A program made the position numbers and the translations under genes. From assembly GCF_002906855.1 (NCBI RefSeq), contig NZ_MINI01000038.1, positions 1,426,001-1,490,000 of the forward strand: a stretch of DNA of 64,000 nt, written 5' to 3'. The notes under the pieces were generated by a model. That model was not told where the DNA came from. It ran no database searches and was given only the letters and a program-made list of their open reading frames with translations. Shown here in pieces: positions 8,837-17,197 of the stretch. This stretch comes from Pseudomonas putida. GTDB lineage: Bacteria; Pseudomonadota; Gammaproteobacteria; Pseudomonadales; Pseudomonadaceae. The stretch's first letter is position 1, and each line of letters begins with the position of its first letter.

Positions 8837-9431
8837 GGCCGGGGGCTCCGAGCAGTTCGCTGCGATGCTGGTCAAAATATCGCAAGGCTTCCTGCTGGGC
8901 ATCGATCACTGCCCGGGAAGTAACGGTTGCCCCAGCCAGCTGATCGAAGTCACCTTGGTCGCGCCTGAGCGCCCAGCGATTGCCAAGGTCGTGATTGGCA
9001 AACTGTGACAGCCAGCCAGACTGTGGGTCGGCGATCTGGCCGCCCAGCCCAGGGCTTTCCTGCTGTTCGACCACCCGAGTGCCAATCAGGCGGCCTTCGG
9101 CGTCGATGGCAATGGTCAGTTTGATAGGGCCAGCATAGCCCTGCACCTGGCTCACCAGCACGATGGCTGTTGGCGAAGTGCCGTGGGTCGCGCGCAAGGC
9201 CGCGAGTATCTTGCTATGCAATGGCTGATCGGCTGGCAGTGGTAAGGCGTTGTCCAGGGGGTGATTGTCGTAACTTTGCGCGGGCAGCACCGCCAGCAAT
9301 TGGTCTGCCTTAAGTTGGTGCTCGGCATCTGCGATGGCTGGGCCCGTCCAGTCCTGCCAGGCCAGCGTTAACGCCAACGCCGACCCTCCGACGACGAGTA
9401 GCAGCAAGCTGCTGCGAACAGGTGCGGTCAT
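8829..9431 (-). CDS. rsxG: RsxG/RnfG flavoprotein subunit
   Basis: Periplasm-facing subunit that carries a covalently bound FMN. 200 residues from ATG 9431: an N-terminal membrane anchor (residues 7-25, LLLLVVGGSALALTLAW) then the FMN-binding domain. The flavinylation motif appears as AGATVTS at about residue 172, with the acceptor threonine present. The start overlaps the rsxD stop by four bases. Confidence 0.88.
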   Translation of the reverse strand: MTAPVRSSLLLLVVGGSALALTLAWQDWTGPAIADAEHQLKADQLLAVLPAQSYDNHPLDNALPLPADQPLHSKILAALRATHGTSPTAIVLVSQVQGYAGPIKLTIAIDAEGRLIGTRVVEQQESPGLGGQIADPQSGWLSQFANHDLGNRWALRRDQGDFDQLAGATVTSRAVIDAQQEALRYFDQHRSELLGAPGHE

Positions 9432-10399
9432 GGCGAGACCTGCGGGCGTCGCAAGGCAAACCGATCCAGGGCGGGCACTGCCAGGTTCATCAGCAGGATG
9501 GCGAATGCCGTGCCATCCGGGTAATTGCCCCAGGTGCGAATCAGGTAGACCAGCGCGCCTGCGCCAAAGCCAAACAACAGCCTGGCCAGGTTGGTCTTGG
9601 GGCCGGACACAGGCTCCGTGGCGATGAAGAACGCCGCCAGCATGGTTGAGCCGCTGAACAGGTGCAGCAGTGGCGAACCGTTCGAATCCGAGCCGGAGCC
9701 ATTCCAGGCCAGCAGACTGAACAGAAACAGGCCGGCCAGCAGGCCTGCCGGGGCATGCCAGCTGATAACCTTGCGCTGCAAGAGAAACAGCCCACCGAAC
9801 AGCAGTGCCAGGTTGACCCACTCGCTGTTGCGGCCGCCAAATTTGCCAAAGCCGGAGTGGCTGGCGAAGAGTTCGTCGATGGTCAGGCTGCGGTTGTGGC
9901 GCAGGCCATCGAGAATGGTCGGCCCCGCCCAGGCATCGATTTGGCTGTCACTGCCGGACACCAGCTGCAGGCTATCGATAAAGCCAACGGCCTGGCTGGG
10001 CCAGTGGGTCATGTGCAGCGGAAAGTTCAGCAGCACAAAGGCGTAACCGACCATTGCCGGGTTGAACAGGTTGCGGCCCACTCCGCCAAAGGCCTGCTTG
10101 CCGACGCCGATGGCAATGCCTGCTGCAGTCACGGGCAACCACCAGGGCGCTTGCACAGGCAGGGCGATGGCCAACAGCACGGCAGTCACCAGGGCACTGC
10201 CATCGTTCAATGCCGGTAGAACAGGTTGTCGACGTACAGCCAGCAGTGCCGCTTCGCAACTCAATGCACTGCTGGAGCACAGCAACAGGCTGAATAGCAC
10301 CCCCCAGCCCTCTGTCCAGAGCGCTGCAAGCAAGCCCGGTAGACAGGCCAGCAGCACCAGGCCCATGGCCTTGCGTAGCCGTGGGTCAGGGTTTGCCAT
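9428..10399 (-). CDS. rsxD: RsxD/RnfD membrane flavoprotein subunit
   Basis: 323-residue polytopic membrane protein of the NqrB/RnfD family. Conserved blocks include GIGVGKQAFGGVGRNLFNPAM and FSGSTMLAAFFIATEPVSGP; the SGST stretch is where the family attaches FMN to threonine. The start overlaps the end of rsxB by 14 bases, with no gap in which an rsxC could lie. Confidence 0.9.
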   Translation of the reverse strand: MANPDPRLRKAMGLVLLACLPGLLAALWTEGWGVLFSLLLCSSSALSCEAALLAVRRQPVLPALNDGSALVTAVLLAIALPVQAPWWLPVTAAGIAIGVGKQAFGGVGRNLFNPAMVGYAFVLLNFPLHMTHWPSQAVGFIDSLQLVSGSDSQIDAWAGPTILDGLRHNRSLTIDELFASHSGFGKFGGRNSEWVNLALLFGGLFLLQRKVISWHAPAGLLAGLFLFSLLAWNGSGSDSNGSPLLHLFSGSTMLAAFFIATEPVSGPKTNLARLLFGFGAGALVYLIRTWGNYPDGTAFAILLMNLAVPALDRFALRRPQVSP

Positions 10400-11063
10400 G
10401 GTCGTGCCCGGCCGCTGCAGGCGCAGCATCGGCAGCGGTGGCTTTTTGCGCCTTGATCCGTTCGAGGGCGGCCTTGATAGCATCTGGCGCGCCTTGTGTG
10501 GCTCCGGCCGTACGTGCCAGACGCTGCGCCTCCCGGCGTGCGATATCGCGTTGCAGGCGGGCGTTGCGCTGTTCGTGGCGCTGGCGCGCATGATCGCGGC
10601 GCTGGCGGCGGACCTGCAGTTGTTCGGGGGTATGGGCCAGGCCGCTGACAATTGGCACCACCGTGGCTGGCAGTGGATGCATGTCGATGCAATCGACCGG
10701 GCAGGGCGCCAGGCAAAGGTCACAGCCGGTACATTCGCTGGCGATGACCGTGTGCATCAGCTTGGCGGCGCCAACGATGGCGTCGACCGGGCAGGCCTGG
10801 ATGCATTTGGTACAACCGATGCATTCGGCTTCGCGAATGTAGGCGACCTGGGGTGGTGCGCTTCCTCGCTGTGGGTCAGGCGCAAGCAGTGGCACCTCCA
10901 GCAGCACGGCCAGCGCGGCGATGGTTTCGCTACCGCCTGGCGGGCACTTGTTGATGGCCTCGCCCGCAGCCAGGCCTTCGGCGTAGGGCCGACAGCCATT
11001 GTGGCCGCATTTGCCGCACTGGGTCTGTGGCAACAGGGCGTCGATGCGTTGAATCAAGTTCAT
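10386..11063 (-). CDS. rsxB: RsxB/RnfB iron-sulfur subunit
   Basis: Electron-carrying subunit with three predicted 4Fe-4S clusters. The N-terminal cluster is CGKCGHNGCRPYAEGLAAG with the fourth ligand in NKCPPGG; two ferredoxin clusters follow, CIGCTKCIQACP and CTGCDLCLAPCP. The usual hydrophobic N-terminal anchor of E. coli RsxB is absent, since the protein begins only about 15 residues before the first cluster. The C-terminus is Ala/His rich (AAGHDHGKP). The start overlaps rsxA by four bases. Confidence 0.9.
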   Translation of the reverse strand: MNLIQRIDALLPQTQCGKCGHNGCRPYAEGLAAGEAINKCPPGGSETIAALAVLLEVPLLAPDPQRGSAPPQVAYIREAECIGCTKCIQACPVDAIVGAAKLMHTVIASECTGCDLCLAPCPVDCIDMHPLPATVVPIVSGLAHTPEQLQVRRQRRDHARQRHEQRNARLQRDIARREAQRLARTAGATQGAPDAIKAALERIKAQKATAADAAPAAAGHDHGKP

Positions 11064-11608
11064 TGAGTGAAAAGTCCGTTGAATCCCGAGAACGCCAGGG
11101 CCATGACACCCGTACCGATCAATGTAATGGGCAAGCCGCGCAGCGCAGCCGGTACATCAGGGTGCTGGCTGCGCTGGTGCAGGTCGTCGAACAGCACCAG
11201 CGCAAGCCAGAAGCCCAGGCCGGCCGCTATCCCCCAGCACAACGTTGCAAGCGCCGAGGTGTCATCTTCCGTCACTTGCAGCACCAGGCCCAGCAGCAAG
11301 GCATTGCCCAGCAAGGGCAGCGCAAGGTCCTCGGTGGGCCATTGCGGGCGTAGCCTGGCCAACACCTGCGGCACGCCCCATGCCAGCAACGCCAGCCAGG
11401 GCAGCAGCAGGAACAGGCGCAAGTCCTGTAAATGCCAGGGCGCCATGATCAACCGGTCGAGCGCTTGCCCGCCGCTTGCCCCGAGCGCTATCGAAAGGGC
11501 GCCTGCCAGGCCACAGACCTGCAGGCGCAGCCGGCTCAGCGGCTGTTGTTGCAGGAGTAGGTGGCTGAACAGCGCAGCGCTGGCGAGGATCAGCATATAG
11601 TCGTTCAT
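11060..11608 (-). CDS. rsxA: RsxA/RnfA-like membrane subunit, divergent
   Basis: 182-residue protein with about six membrane helices and the RsxA-like ending GTGVMALAFSGFNGL. It starts the operon rsxABDGE-nth. Compared with E. coli RsxA, both cysteine motifs that face the intramembrane 2Fe-2S cluster (GLCPFMG and TTNC) are not recognisable; the second region reads LPLLGNALLLG, without cysteine. Either the alignment here is shifted or cluster binding has been lost. Confidence 0.8.
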   Translation of the reverse strand: MNDYMLILASAALFSHLLLQQQPLSRLRLQVCGLAGALSIALGASGGQALDRLIMAPWHLQDLRLFLLLPWLALLAWGVPQVLARLRPQWPTEDLALPLLGNALLLGLVLQVTEDDTSALATLCWGIAAGLGFWLALVLFDDLHQRSQHPDVPAALRGLPITLIGTGVMALAFSGFNGLFTQ

Positions 11609-11697
11609 GAGAATGACGATAGCCGGGAATCGCCTGGCGCGTCCGGCATTGGCGCTGCAGATGGAACTGCCCCGGCGGTGAGGCCGGGGCAGGAGGC

Positions 11698-13737
11698 TTA
11701 CTTGATGCGCTGACCTGGCTTGGCGCCGCTGTCAGGGCTGAGCAGGTAGATCTCTTCGCCGCCAGGGCCGGCCGCCATGACCATGCCCTCGGATACGCCA
11801 AAGCGCATTTTCCGCGGCTTGAGGTTGGCCACCATCATGGTCAGGCGGCCTTCCAGCTGGGAGGGGTCCGGATAGGCCGACTTGATGCCGGAGAACACGT
11901 TGCGGCGTTCGTCGCCGATGTCCAGGGTCAGTTGCAGCAGCTTGTCGGCGCCAGGCACGGCTTCAGCCTTGACGATCAGCGCGACGCGCAGGTCGACCGC
12001 GGCAAAGGTGTCGAACTCGATTTCGGCCGACAGCGGGTCCTTGGTCAGCTCGCCGTTGCCGGCTGGTGCCTGGGCTTCGGCGGCCAGCAGGTCTTCCTTG
12101 CTGGCGGCGACCATGGCTTCGACCTTGGCCGGTTCGATACGGCTCATCAGCGCCTTGAACGGGTTCAGCTGGTGGTTTTCCAGGCGCGACTGGTGGTCGT
12201 TCCAGGTCAGTGGCGCGACGTTGAGGAATGCCTCGGCATCGGCGGCGAGCAGCGGTAGCACCGGTTTGAGGAAGACCACCAGCTGGCGGAACAGGTTGAT
12301 GCCTTGGGCGCAGATGGCCTGGACTTCGTCCTGCTTGCCTTCCTGTTTGGCCAGCGACCAAGGTGCCTTGTCGGCGATCCAGGCGTTGGCACGGTCGGCC
12401 AGGGCCATGATTTCGCGCATGGCGCGGCCGAAGTCGCGACCTTCGTAGGCTTCGGCGATCGACGGGGCGGCAGCGAGGAAGGCCTCGGTCAGCTCCGGCG
12501 CAGCATCGCCCGCGACCATCACGCCGGCATTGCCCTTGTGGATGAAGCCGGCGCAACGGCTGGCGATGTTGACCACCTTGCCGACCAGGTCGGAGTTGAC
12601 CTTCTGCACGAAGTCCTCGAGGTTCAGGTCGAGGTCATCGACGCCACGGCCAAGCTTGGCGGCATAGTAGTAGCGCAGGTACTCCGGTTGCAGGTGGTCC
12701 AGATAGGTGCGGGCCTTGATGAAGGTGCCACGCGACTTGGACATCTTGGCGCCGTTGACGGTCAGGTAGCCGTGCACGTTGACTGCGGTCGGCTTGCGGA
12801 AGCCGGCGCCTTCGAGCATGGCAGGCCAGAACAGCGCGTGGAAGTTGACGATGTCCTTGCCGATGAAGTGGTACAGCTCGGCCTTGGAGCCTTCGCTCCA
12901 GAAGGCGTCGAAGTCCAGCTCCGGGCGGCGTGCACAGAGGTTCTTGAAGCTGGCCATGTAGCCAATCGGCGCGTCCAGCCAGACGTAGAAGTACTTGCCA
13001 GGCTCGCCCGGGATCTCGAAGCCGAAGTACGGCGCATCACGCGAGATGTCCCACTCCTGCAGGCCGGAATCCAGCCATTCGGCGAGCTTGTTGGCGACGG
13101 CGTCCTGCAAGGTGCCGCTGCGCGTCCACTGCTGCAGCATGGCCTGGAAGTCCGGCAGCTTGAAGAAGAAGTGCTGGGAATCGCGCAGTACCGGGGTGGC
13201 ACCGGAAATCGCTGACTTGGGGTTCTTCAGTTCGGTCGGGGCGTAGGTGGCGCCGCATTTTTCGCAGTTGTCGCCGTACTGGTCTTCAGCCGCGCATTTC
13301 GGGCAGGTGCCCTTGATGAAACGGTCGGCGAGGAACATGCCCTTTTCAGGGTCGAAGTACTGGGTCACCGAACGGGTAGCGATGTGCCCGGCATCACGCA
13401 GGCGGCCGTAGATCAGGCTCGATAGCTCGCGGTTTTCGTCGCTGTGGGTGGAGTGGAAGTTGTCGAAGTCCACCAGGAAGTCGGCGAAGTCGCCGCTGTG
13501 CTCGGCCTGGACATTGGCGATCAGCTGCTCAGGGGTGATGCCTTCCTTCTCGGCACGCAACATGATGGCCGAACCGTGGGCATCGTCGGCGCAGACGTAG
13601 ATGCACTGGTTGCCGCGCAGCTTCTGGAAGCGCACCCACATGTCCGTCTGGATGTACTCCAGCATATGGCCAAGGTGGATGGATCCATTGGCATAGGGCA
13701 GGGCGCTGGTAACGAGAATCTGACGTGGCTCGGACAT
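11698..13737 (-). CDS. metG: Methionyl-tRNA synthetase
   Basis: Charges tRNA-Met with methionine. 679 residues from ATG 13737. Class I signature GSIHLGHMLE near residue 20, the zinc knuckle CPKCAAEDQYGDNCEKC, the KMSKS loop (KMSKSRGTF), and a C-terminal EMAP-type tRNA-binding domain (about 575-679, ending GEEIYLLSPDSGAKPGQRI). The frame stays open far upstream of 13737, but that part is antisense to apbC and is not coding. Divergent from apbC across 156 bases. Confidence 0.96.
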   Translation of the reverse strand: MSEPRQILVTSALPYANGSIHLGHMLEYIQTDMWVRFQKLRGNQCIYVCADDAHGSAIMLRAEKEGITPEQLIANVQAEHSGDFADFLVDFDNFHSTHSDENRELSSLIYGRLRDAGHIATRSVTQYFDPEKGMFLADRFIKGTCPKCAAEDQYGDNCEKCGATYAPTELKNPKSAISGATPVLRDSQHFFFKLPDFQAMLQQWTRSGTLQDAVANKLAEWLDSGLQEWDISRDAPYFGFEIPGEPGKYFYVWLDAPIGYMASFKNLCARRPELDFDAFWSEGSKAELYHFIGKDIVNFHALFWPAMLEGAGFRKPTAVNVHGYLTVNGAKMSKSRGTFIKARTYLDHLQPEYLRYYYAAKLGRGVDDLDLNLEDFVQKVNSDLVGKVVNIASRCAGFIHKGNAGVMVAGDAAPELTEAFLAAAPSIAEAYEGRDFGRAMREIMALADRANAWIADKAPWSLAKQEGKQDEVQAICAQGINLFRQLVVFLKPVLPLLAADAEAFLNVAPLTWNDHQSRLENHQLNPFKALMSRIEPAKVEAMVAASKEDLLAAEAQAPAGNGELTKDPLSAEIEFDTFAAVDLRVALIVKAEAVPGADKLLQLTLDIGDERRNVFSGIKSAYPDPSQLEGRLTMMVANLKPRKMRFGVSEGMVMAAGPGGEEIYLLSPDSGAKPGQRIK

Positions 13738-13893
13738 GGTGGCTCGGCTACTTATCTGGCTCGGGTAAAAATGAGGGTGATCGGCCACTATAAAGGGCCG
13801 GCGAAGATATTTCACCCCAAGCACGCATCTGCTGACGATTGACGGGTTAGGATAGGCGTCTGTTTTGTACTCAGTTTGCCAATGGGAGTGTCC

Positions 13894-14988
13894 ATGAGTG
13901 CCGTCACCCGTGCCGCCGTCGAAGGCGTGCTTCGCCAGTACACCGACCCCTACCTGAACCAGGACCCGGTCAGCGCCGGTTGCGTGCGCGCCATCGACAT
14001 CCAGGGTGGGCAGGTCGCTGTGCAGTTGCAGCTGGGCTATGCCGCCGGCCTGTTCAAGAACGGCTGGGCCCAGGTGCTGCAGACTGCGATCGAGAACCTC
14101 GAGGGCGTCAGTTCGGCCCAGGTGTCGATCGACTGCGTGGTCGCCGCGCACAAGGCCCAGGCCCAGGTGCCAGCCATGGCCAACGTCAAGAACATCATTG
14201 CCGTGGCCTCGGGCAAGGGCGGGGTCGGCAAGTCGACCACCGCCGCCAATCTGGCCTTGGCCCTGGCCCGTGAAGGCGCCCGGGTGGGCATTCTCGATGC
14301 CGACATCTATGGCCCCAGCCAGGGCGTGATGTTCGGTATCGCCGAGGGTACCCGCCCGCAGATTCGTGAGCAGAAGTGGTTCGTGCCGATCAAGGCCCAT
14401 GGCGTGGAAGTGATGTCCATGGCGTTCCTCACCGATGACAACACGCCGATGGTCTGGCGTGGCCCGATGGTGTCCGGTGCGTTGTTGCAGCTGGTCACCC
14501 AGACTGCCTGGGACGACCTGGATTATCTGGTCATCGACATGCCGCCAGGTACCGGCGATATCCAGCTGACCCTGGCGCAGAAGGTGCCGGTGGCCGGTTC
14601 GGTAATCGTCACCACGCCACAGGACCTGGCCCTGCTGGATGCCAAGAAGGGCGTGGAGATGTTCCGCAAGGTCAACATCCCGGTGCTGGGCGTGGTGGAA
14701 AACATGGCCGTGCACATCTGCTCGAACTGCGGCCATGCCGAGCACCTGTTCGGTGAAGGCGGTGGTGAAAAGCTGGCGGTGCAATACGGCGTCGAACTGC
14801 TGGCCTCGCTGCCGCTGTCGATGCTGATCCGCGAGCAGGCCGACAGCGGCAAGCCGACGGCGATCGCCGAACCGGAGAGCCAGATTGCCATGGTCTACCA
14901 GGAACTGGCCCGCCAGGTGGGCGCGCGGATCGTGCTGCAGGAAGCAGCGGCGCCGGCGATGCCGAGCATCACCATCAGCGAAGATTGA
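13894..14988 (+). CDS. apbC: Mrp/ApbC iron-sulfur carrier P-loop protein
   Basis: A cytosolic ATPase that carries and delivers Fe-S clusters. 364 residues: N-terminal MIP18-like domain (about 1-90), then the deviant Walker A ASGKGGVGKSTTAANLA, Walker B-type VIDMPPGTGDIQLTL, and the cluster-binding CSNCGHAEHLFGEGGG with the CxxC pair. The start at 13894 is preceded by GGGAGTGTCC. The metG/apbC divergent pair is the standard gamma-proteobacterial arrangement. Confidence 0.94.
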   Translation: MSAVTRAAVEGVLRQYTDPYLNQDPVSAGCVRAIDIQGGQVAVQLQLGYAAGLFKNGWAQVLQTAIENLEGVSSAQVSIDCVVAAHKAQAQVPAMANVKNIIAVASGKGGVGKSTTAANLALALAREGARVGILDADIYGPSQGVMFGIAEGTRPQIREQKWFVPIKAHGVEVMSMAFLTDDNTPMVWRGPMVSGALLQLVTQTAWDDLDYLVIDMPPGTGDIQLTLAQKVPVAGSVIVTTPQDLALLDAKKGVEMFRKVNIPVLGVVENMAVHICSNCGHAEHLFGEGGGEKLAVQYGVELLASLPLSMLIREQADSGKPTAIAEPESQIAMVYQELARQVGARIVLQEAAAPAMPSITISED

Positions 14989-14995
14989 GGCAGCA

Positions 14996-15026
14996 CTTGT
15001 GGGAACGGCCTTGCCGGTCCCACAAG
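14996..15026. repeat. Short palindromic intergenic hairpin
   Basis: CTTGTGGGA/TCCCACAAG stem with ACGGCCTTGCCGG inside. It lies just after apbC and resembles the short GC-rich palindromes scattered through P. putida intergenic DNA. It may stabilise or end the apbC message. Confidence 0.6.
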
Positions 15027-15052
15027 GCCGCAGATGCTTTGCAGTCAGGCAT

Positions 15053-15082
15053 AAAAAAACCCGCCAGAAGGCGGGTTTTTTT
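15053..15082. terminator. Bidirectional intrinsic terminator
   Basis: A-run, ACCCGCC AGAA GGCGGGT, T-run; perfectly symmetrical, so it works for apbC on plus and for the cold-shock gene on minus. Confidence 0.93.
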
Positions 15083-15105
15083 GAAAGCTAGGAAGCTAAA
15101 TCGAC

Positions 15106-15315
15106 TTAGGCGATTTGAACTTCTTCAGCCTGCATGCCTTTCTGGCCGCGGGTAGCGACGAAAGTAACAGCCTGGCCTTCTTTCAGGGTTTTGAAGCCGT
15201 CAGCTTGGATGGCTTTGAAGTGCACGAACAGGTCGTCGCCCGACTGAGGGGTGATGAAGCCGTAGCCTTTCTCATCGTTGAACCACTTAACAACACCGGA
15301 TTGACGGTTGGACAT
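15106..15315 (-). CDS. Cold-shock domain protein
   Basis: A 69-residue single-stranded nucleic acid chaperone of the CspA family. RNP1 is KGYGFIT and RNP2 is DLFVHF. The ATG at 15315 has AAGGAGAC upstream. Almost the whole protein is the OB fold. The gene sits alone with a long leader, as is usual for genes controlled by RNA structure at low temperature. The exact CspA/CapB paralogue cannot be told from sequence alone. Confidence 0.93.
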   Translation of the reverse strand: MSNRQSGVVKWFNDEKGYGFITPQSGDDLFVHFKAIQADGFKTLKEGQAVTFVATRGQKGMQAEEVQIA

Positions 15316-15643
15316 TTTTCTGTCTCCTTGGACAATTTGATAACGGTCAGGAAAAACCCTGCCCGGGACTGAGCGCAAAGAGAGCAGAAAATTCAGCGAT
15401 GGGCCGATCAGGATCGTGCATCAAACTAGAGATTCTCGGTGTCACGTGCAGCACAGTGGCGTCACCTTACCCCACTTTCCACGAGCTGCCAATGGTCTGT
15501 GAACGCTTTACGCAAATTCGGATCGACGGCGGCTGCAGCCCCCGTCCGGCGCGGGATGAGGCACTGGAACTTTAACCCGGGCTTCGGGACCGGTAAGATG
15601 CGCGTCTGGATTTTCCCCTCGCAACTCTTCAGGACACCCCGCC
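15316..15643. other. Divergent leader between cold-shock gene and dcd
   Basis: 328 bases without a gene. The part nearest the cold-shock gene is probably its long 5' untranslated leader, and the other part holds the dcd promoter. No specific operator was identified. Confidence 0.45.
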
Positions 15644-16210
15644 ATGAGCATCAAATCGGACAAGTGGATTCGCCGCATGGCGCAGGAACACGGCATGATC
15701 GAACCGTTCGTCGAGCGCCAGGTGCGCGGCGAGCAGGACAGCCGGGTCATCTCCTTCGGCGTCTCCAGCTACGGCTACGACGTGCGCTGCGCCGACGAAT
15801 TCAAGGTGTTCACCAACATCAACTCGGCCACCGTCGACCCGAAGAACTTCGACGCCGGCAGCTTCGTCGACATCAAGAGCGATGTCTGCATCATTCCGCC
15901 AAACTCCTTCGCCCTGGCCCGTACCGTCGAGTACTTCCGCATCCCGCGTGACGTGCTGACCATCTGCCTGGGCAAGAGCACCTACGCCCGTTGCGGCATC
16001 ATCGTCAACGTCACCCCGCTCGAGCCGGAGTGGGAAGGCCACGTGACCCTGGAGTTCTCCAACACCACCACGCTGCCGGCGAAGATCTACGCCAACGAAG
16101 GCGTGGCGCAGATGCTGTTCCTGCAGTCCGACGAAGAATGCGAAGTGTCGTACAAGGACCGTGGCGGCAAGTACCAGGGCCAGCGCGGCGTCACCCTGCC
16201 ACGCACCTGA
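15644..16210 (+). CDS. dcd: dCTP deaminase
   Basis: Converts dCTP to dUTP, the main route to dTMP in gamma-proteobacteria. 188 residues. Family blocks: SFGVSSYGYDVR, the active-site region RSTYARCGI (here KSTYARCGI) and VTLEFSNTTTLPAKIYANEG with the catalytic glutamate. It closes with the Gln/Gly-rich nucleotide lid KYQGQRGVTLPRT. Single gene. Confidence 0.96.
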   Translation: MSIKSDKWIRRMAQEHGMIEPFVERQVRGEQDSRVISFGVSSYGYDVRCADEFKVFTNINSATVDPKNFDAGSFVDIKSDVCIIPPNSFALARTVEYFRIPRDVLTICLGKSTYARCGIIVNVTPLEPEWEGHVTLEFSNTTTLPAKIYANEGVAQMLFLQSDEECEVSYKDRGGKYQGQRGVTLPRT

Positions 16211-16265
16211 TCCGACGAGCGCGGGGAATTAGTTTCCCTGATGGCACTCCAAGAGTTTGAACAGC

Positions 16266-16290
16266 GCCGATACGTATGCAGCGTATCGGC
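16266..16290. promoter_or_regulatory. Perfect hairpin before the Pro-rich protein gene
   Basis: GCCGATACG/CGTATCGGC, nine paired bases around a TATGCAG loop, 20 bases upstream of the next start codon and after dcd. It has no T-run. It could be an operator for a dimeric regulator or an RNA element near the ribosome-binding site. Confidence 0.45.
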
Positions 16291-16309
16291 CCTCGTCCAG
16301 GAGCTGCCA

Positions 16310-16537
16310 ATGAAACTCAACCCCGCAATCAGTGCCAAGCTGGCCGTACTGCAGCCCAACCAGATCGGGTTGCTGGCGTGGTCACTGCTGGCGCATCCCT
16401 TGCCAATGCAGGCCGGTGGCGTTCCGCACCAGCCTGACCCCGATACGCCGCAGCCGCCGGAACCAGGCGAACATCCGCCCATGGAACCGGGTGAGCCGAC
16501 CCTGCCGGACGAGCCACCACCGTCTCCCGTAGCCTGA
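16310..16537 (+). CDS. Small proline-rich protein, unknown function
   Basis: 75 residues; AGGAG lies seven bases before the ATG. The first half has a weak hydrophobic stretch (IGLLAWSLLAHPLPM, residues 18-32); the second half is Pro/Glu rich (HQPDPDTPQPPEPGEHPP). No known domain was recognised. It ends exactly one base before the convergent pdeM stop, leaving no room for a terminator. Confidence 0.6.
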   Translation: MKLNPAISAKLAVLQPNQIGLLAWSLLAHPLPMQAGGVPHQPDPDTPQPPEPGEHPPMEPGEPTLPDEPPPSPVA

Positions 16538-17197
16538 CTAGTTGGCGAGTGCCCACACCCGGTCGCCCCCTGCGACGAACGCGCGGGCGTCCGAGCCAGG
16601 CTCTATCGTCCATCCCCCGGTAAATTCGCCGAACGCCGGCAGCAGGCTGACCTGAGCATCGATCAGGAAGCAAGGCAGCCTGAGCCGTTGCCGTGCCCGT
16701 CCTCGCAGCACATAAACTGGATGCACATGGCCGGCCAGCACCGGATGGGTGGGGTGAGGCAGGGGGTCGTGCCGCAGGGCAAAGGGTTCCAGCAGCAAAG
16801 GTTCATCCCTTGCTTCGATACCCAGTTCGACCGGCGGGTCGCCGGCATGGCGATCATGGTTGCCACGCACCAGCACGACCTTCAGCGCGCCATGGCTGTT
16901 TTTCCACCTGCGCAGGCTGGCCAGCATGCCGGGTGAATGTGCGGCGCGCGCATGAAGGAAGTCACCGAGGATGACCAACTGCTCGCAGTCATAGCTGTTC
17001 AGCAACGTGTCCAGGCGTGCCAGCGTGGCGGCTGTGGTGCCGCGCGGAACCGGTTGATGCAAGGCCCGATAGCTGGCGGCCTTGCCGATATGGACGTCAG
17101 CCACCAGCAAGGTGCGGCGGGCTGGCCAGTAGATGGCCTTGTCCGGTAACAGCCAGAGCGTTTCGCCGCAGTGCTCGATCGACAAGTAACTGTTCAT
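16538..17197 (-). CDS. pdeM: Ligase-associated DNA-damage endonuclease PdeM
   Basis: A manganese-dependent metallophosphoesterase-type DNA endonuclease of a conserved repair cluster. 219 residues with the binuclear metal motifs LLVADVHIGKA (D-x-H), LGDFLHARA (GDF), VRGNHDRHAG (GNHD) and LAGHVHPVY (GHxH). The start overlaps the helicase gene stop by four bases. Family work on P. putida links it with the Lhr-type helicase, an ATP-dependent ligase and an exonuclease, all present here. Confidence 0.93.
   Translation of the reverse strand: MNSYLSIEHCGETLWLLPDKAIYWPARRTLLVADVHIGKAASYRALHQPVPRGTTAATLARLDTLLNSYDCEQLVILGDFLHARAAHSPGMLASLRRWKNSHGALKVVLVRGNHDRHAGDPPVELGIEARDEPLLLEPFALRHDPLPHPTHPVLAGHVHPVYVLRGRARQRLRLPCFLIDAQVSLLPAFGEFTGGWTIEPGSDARAFVAGGDRVWALAN

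Noticed and set aside
13738..14784. Long N-terminal extension of metG in the open frame.
   Set aside because: It is antisense to apbC; the family start is at 13737.
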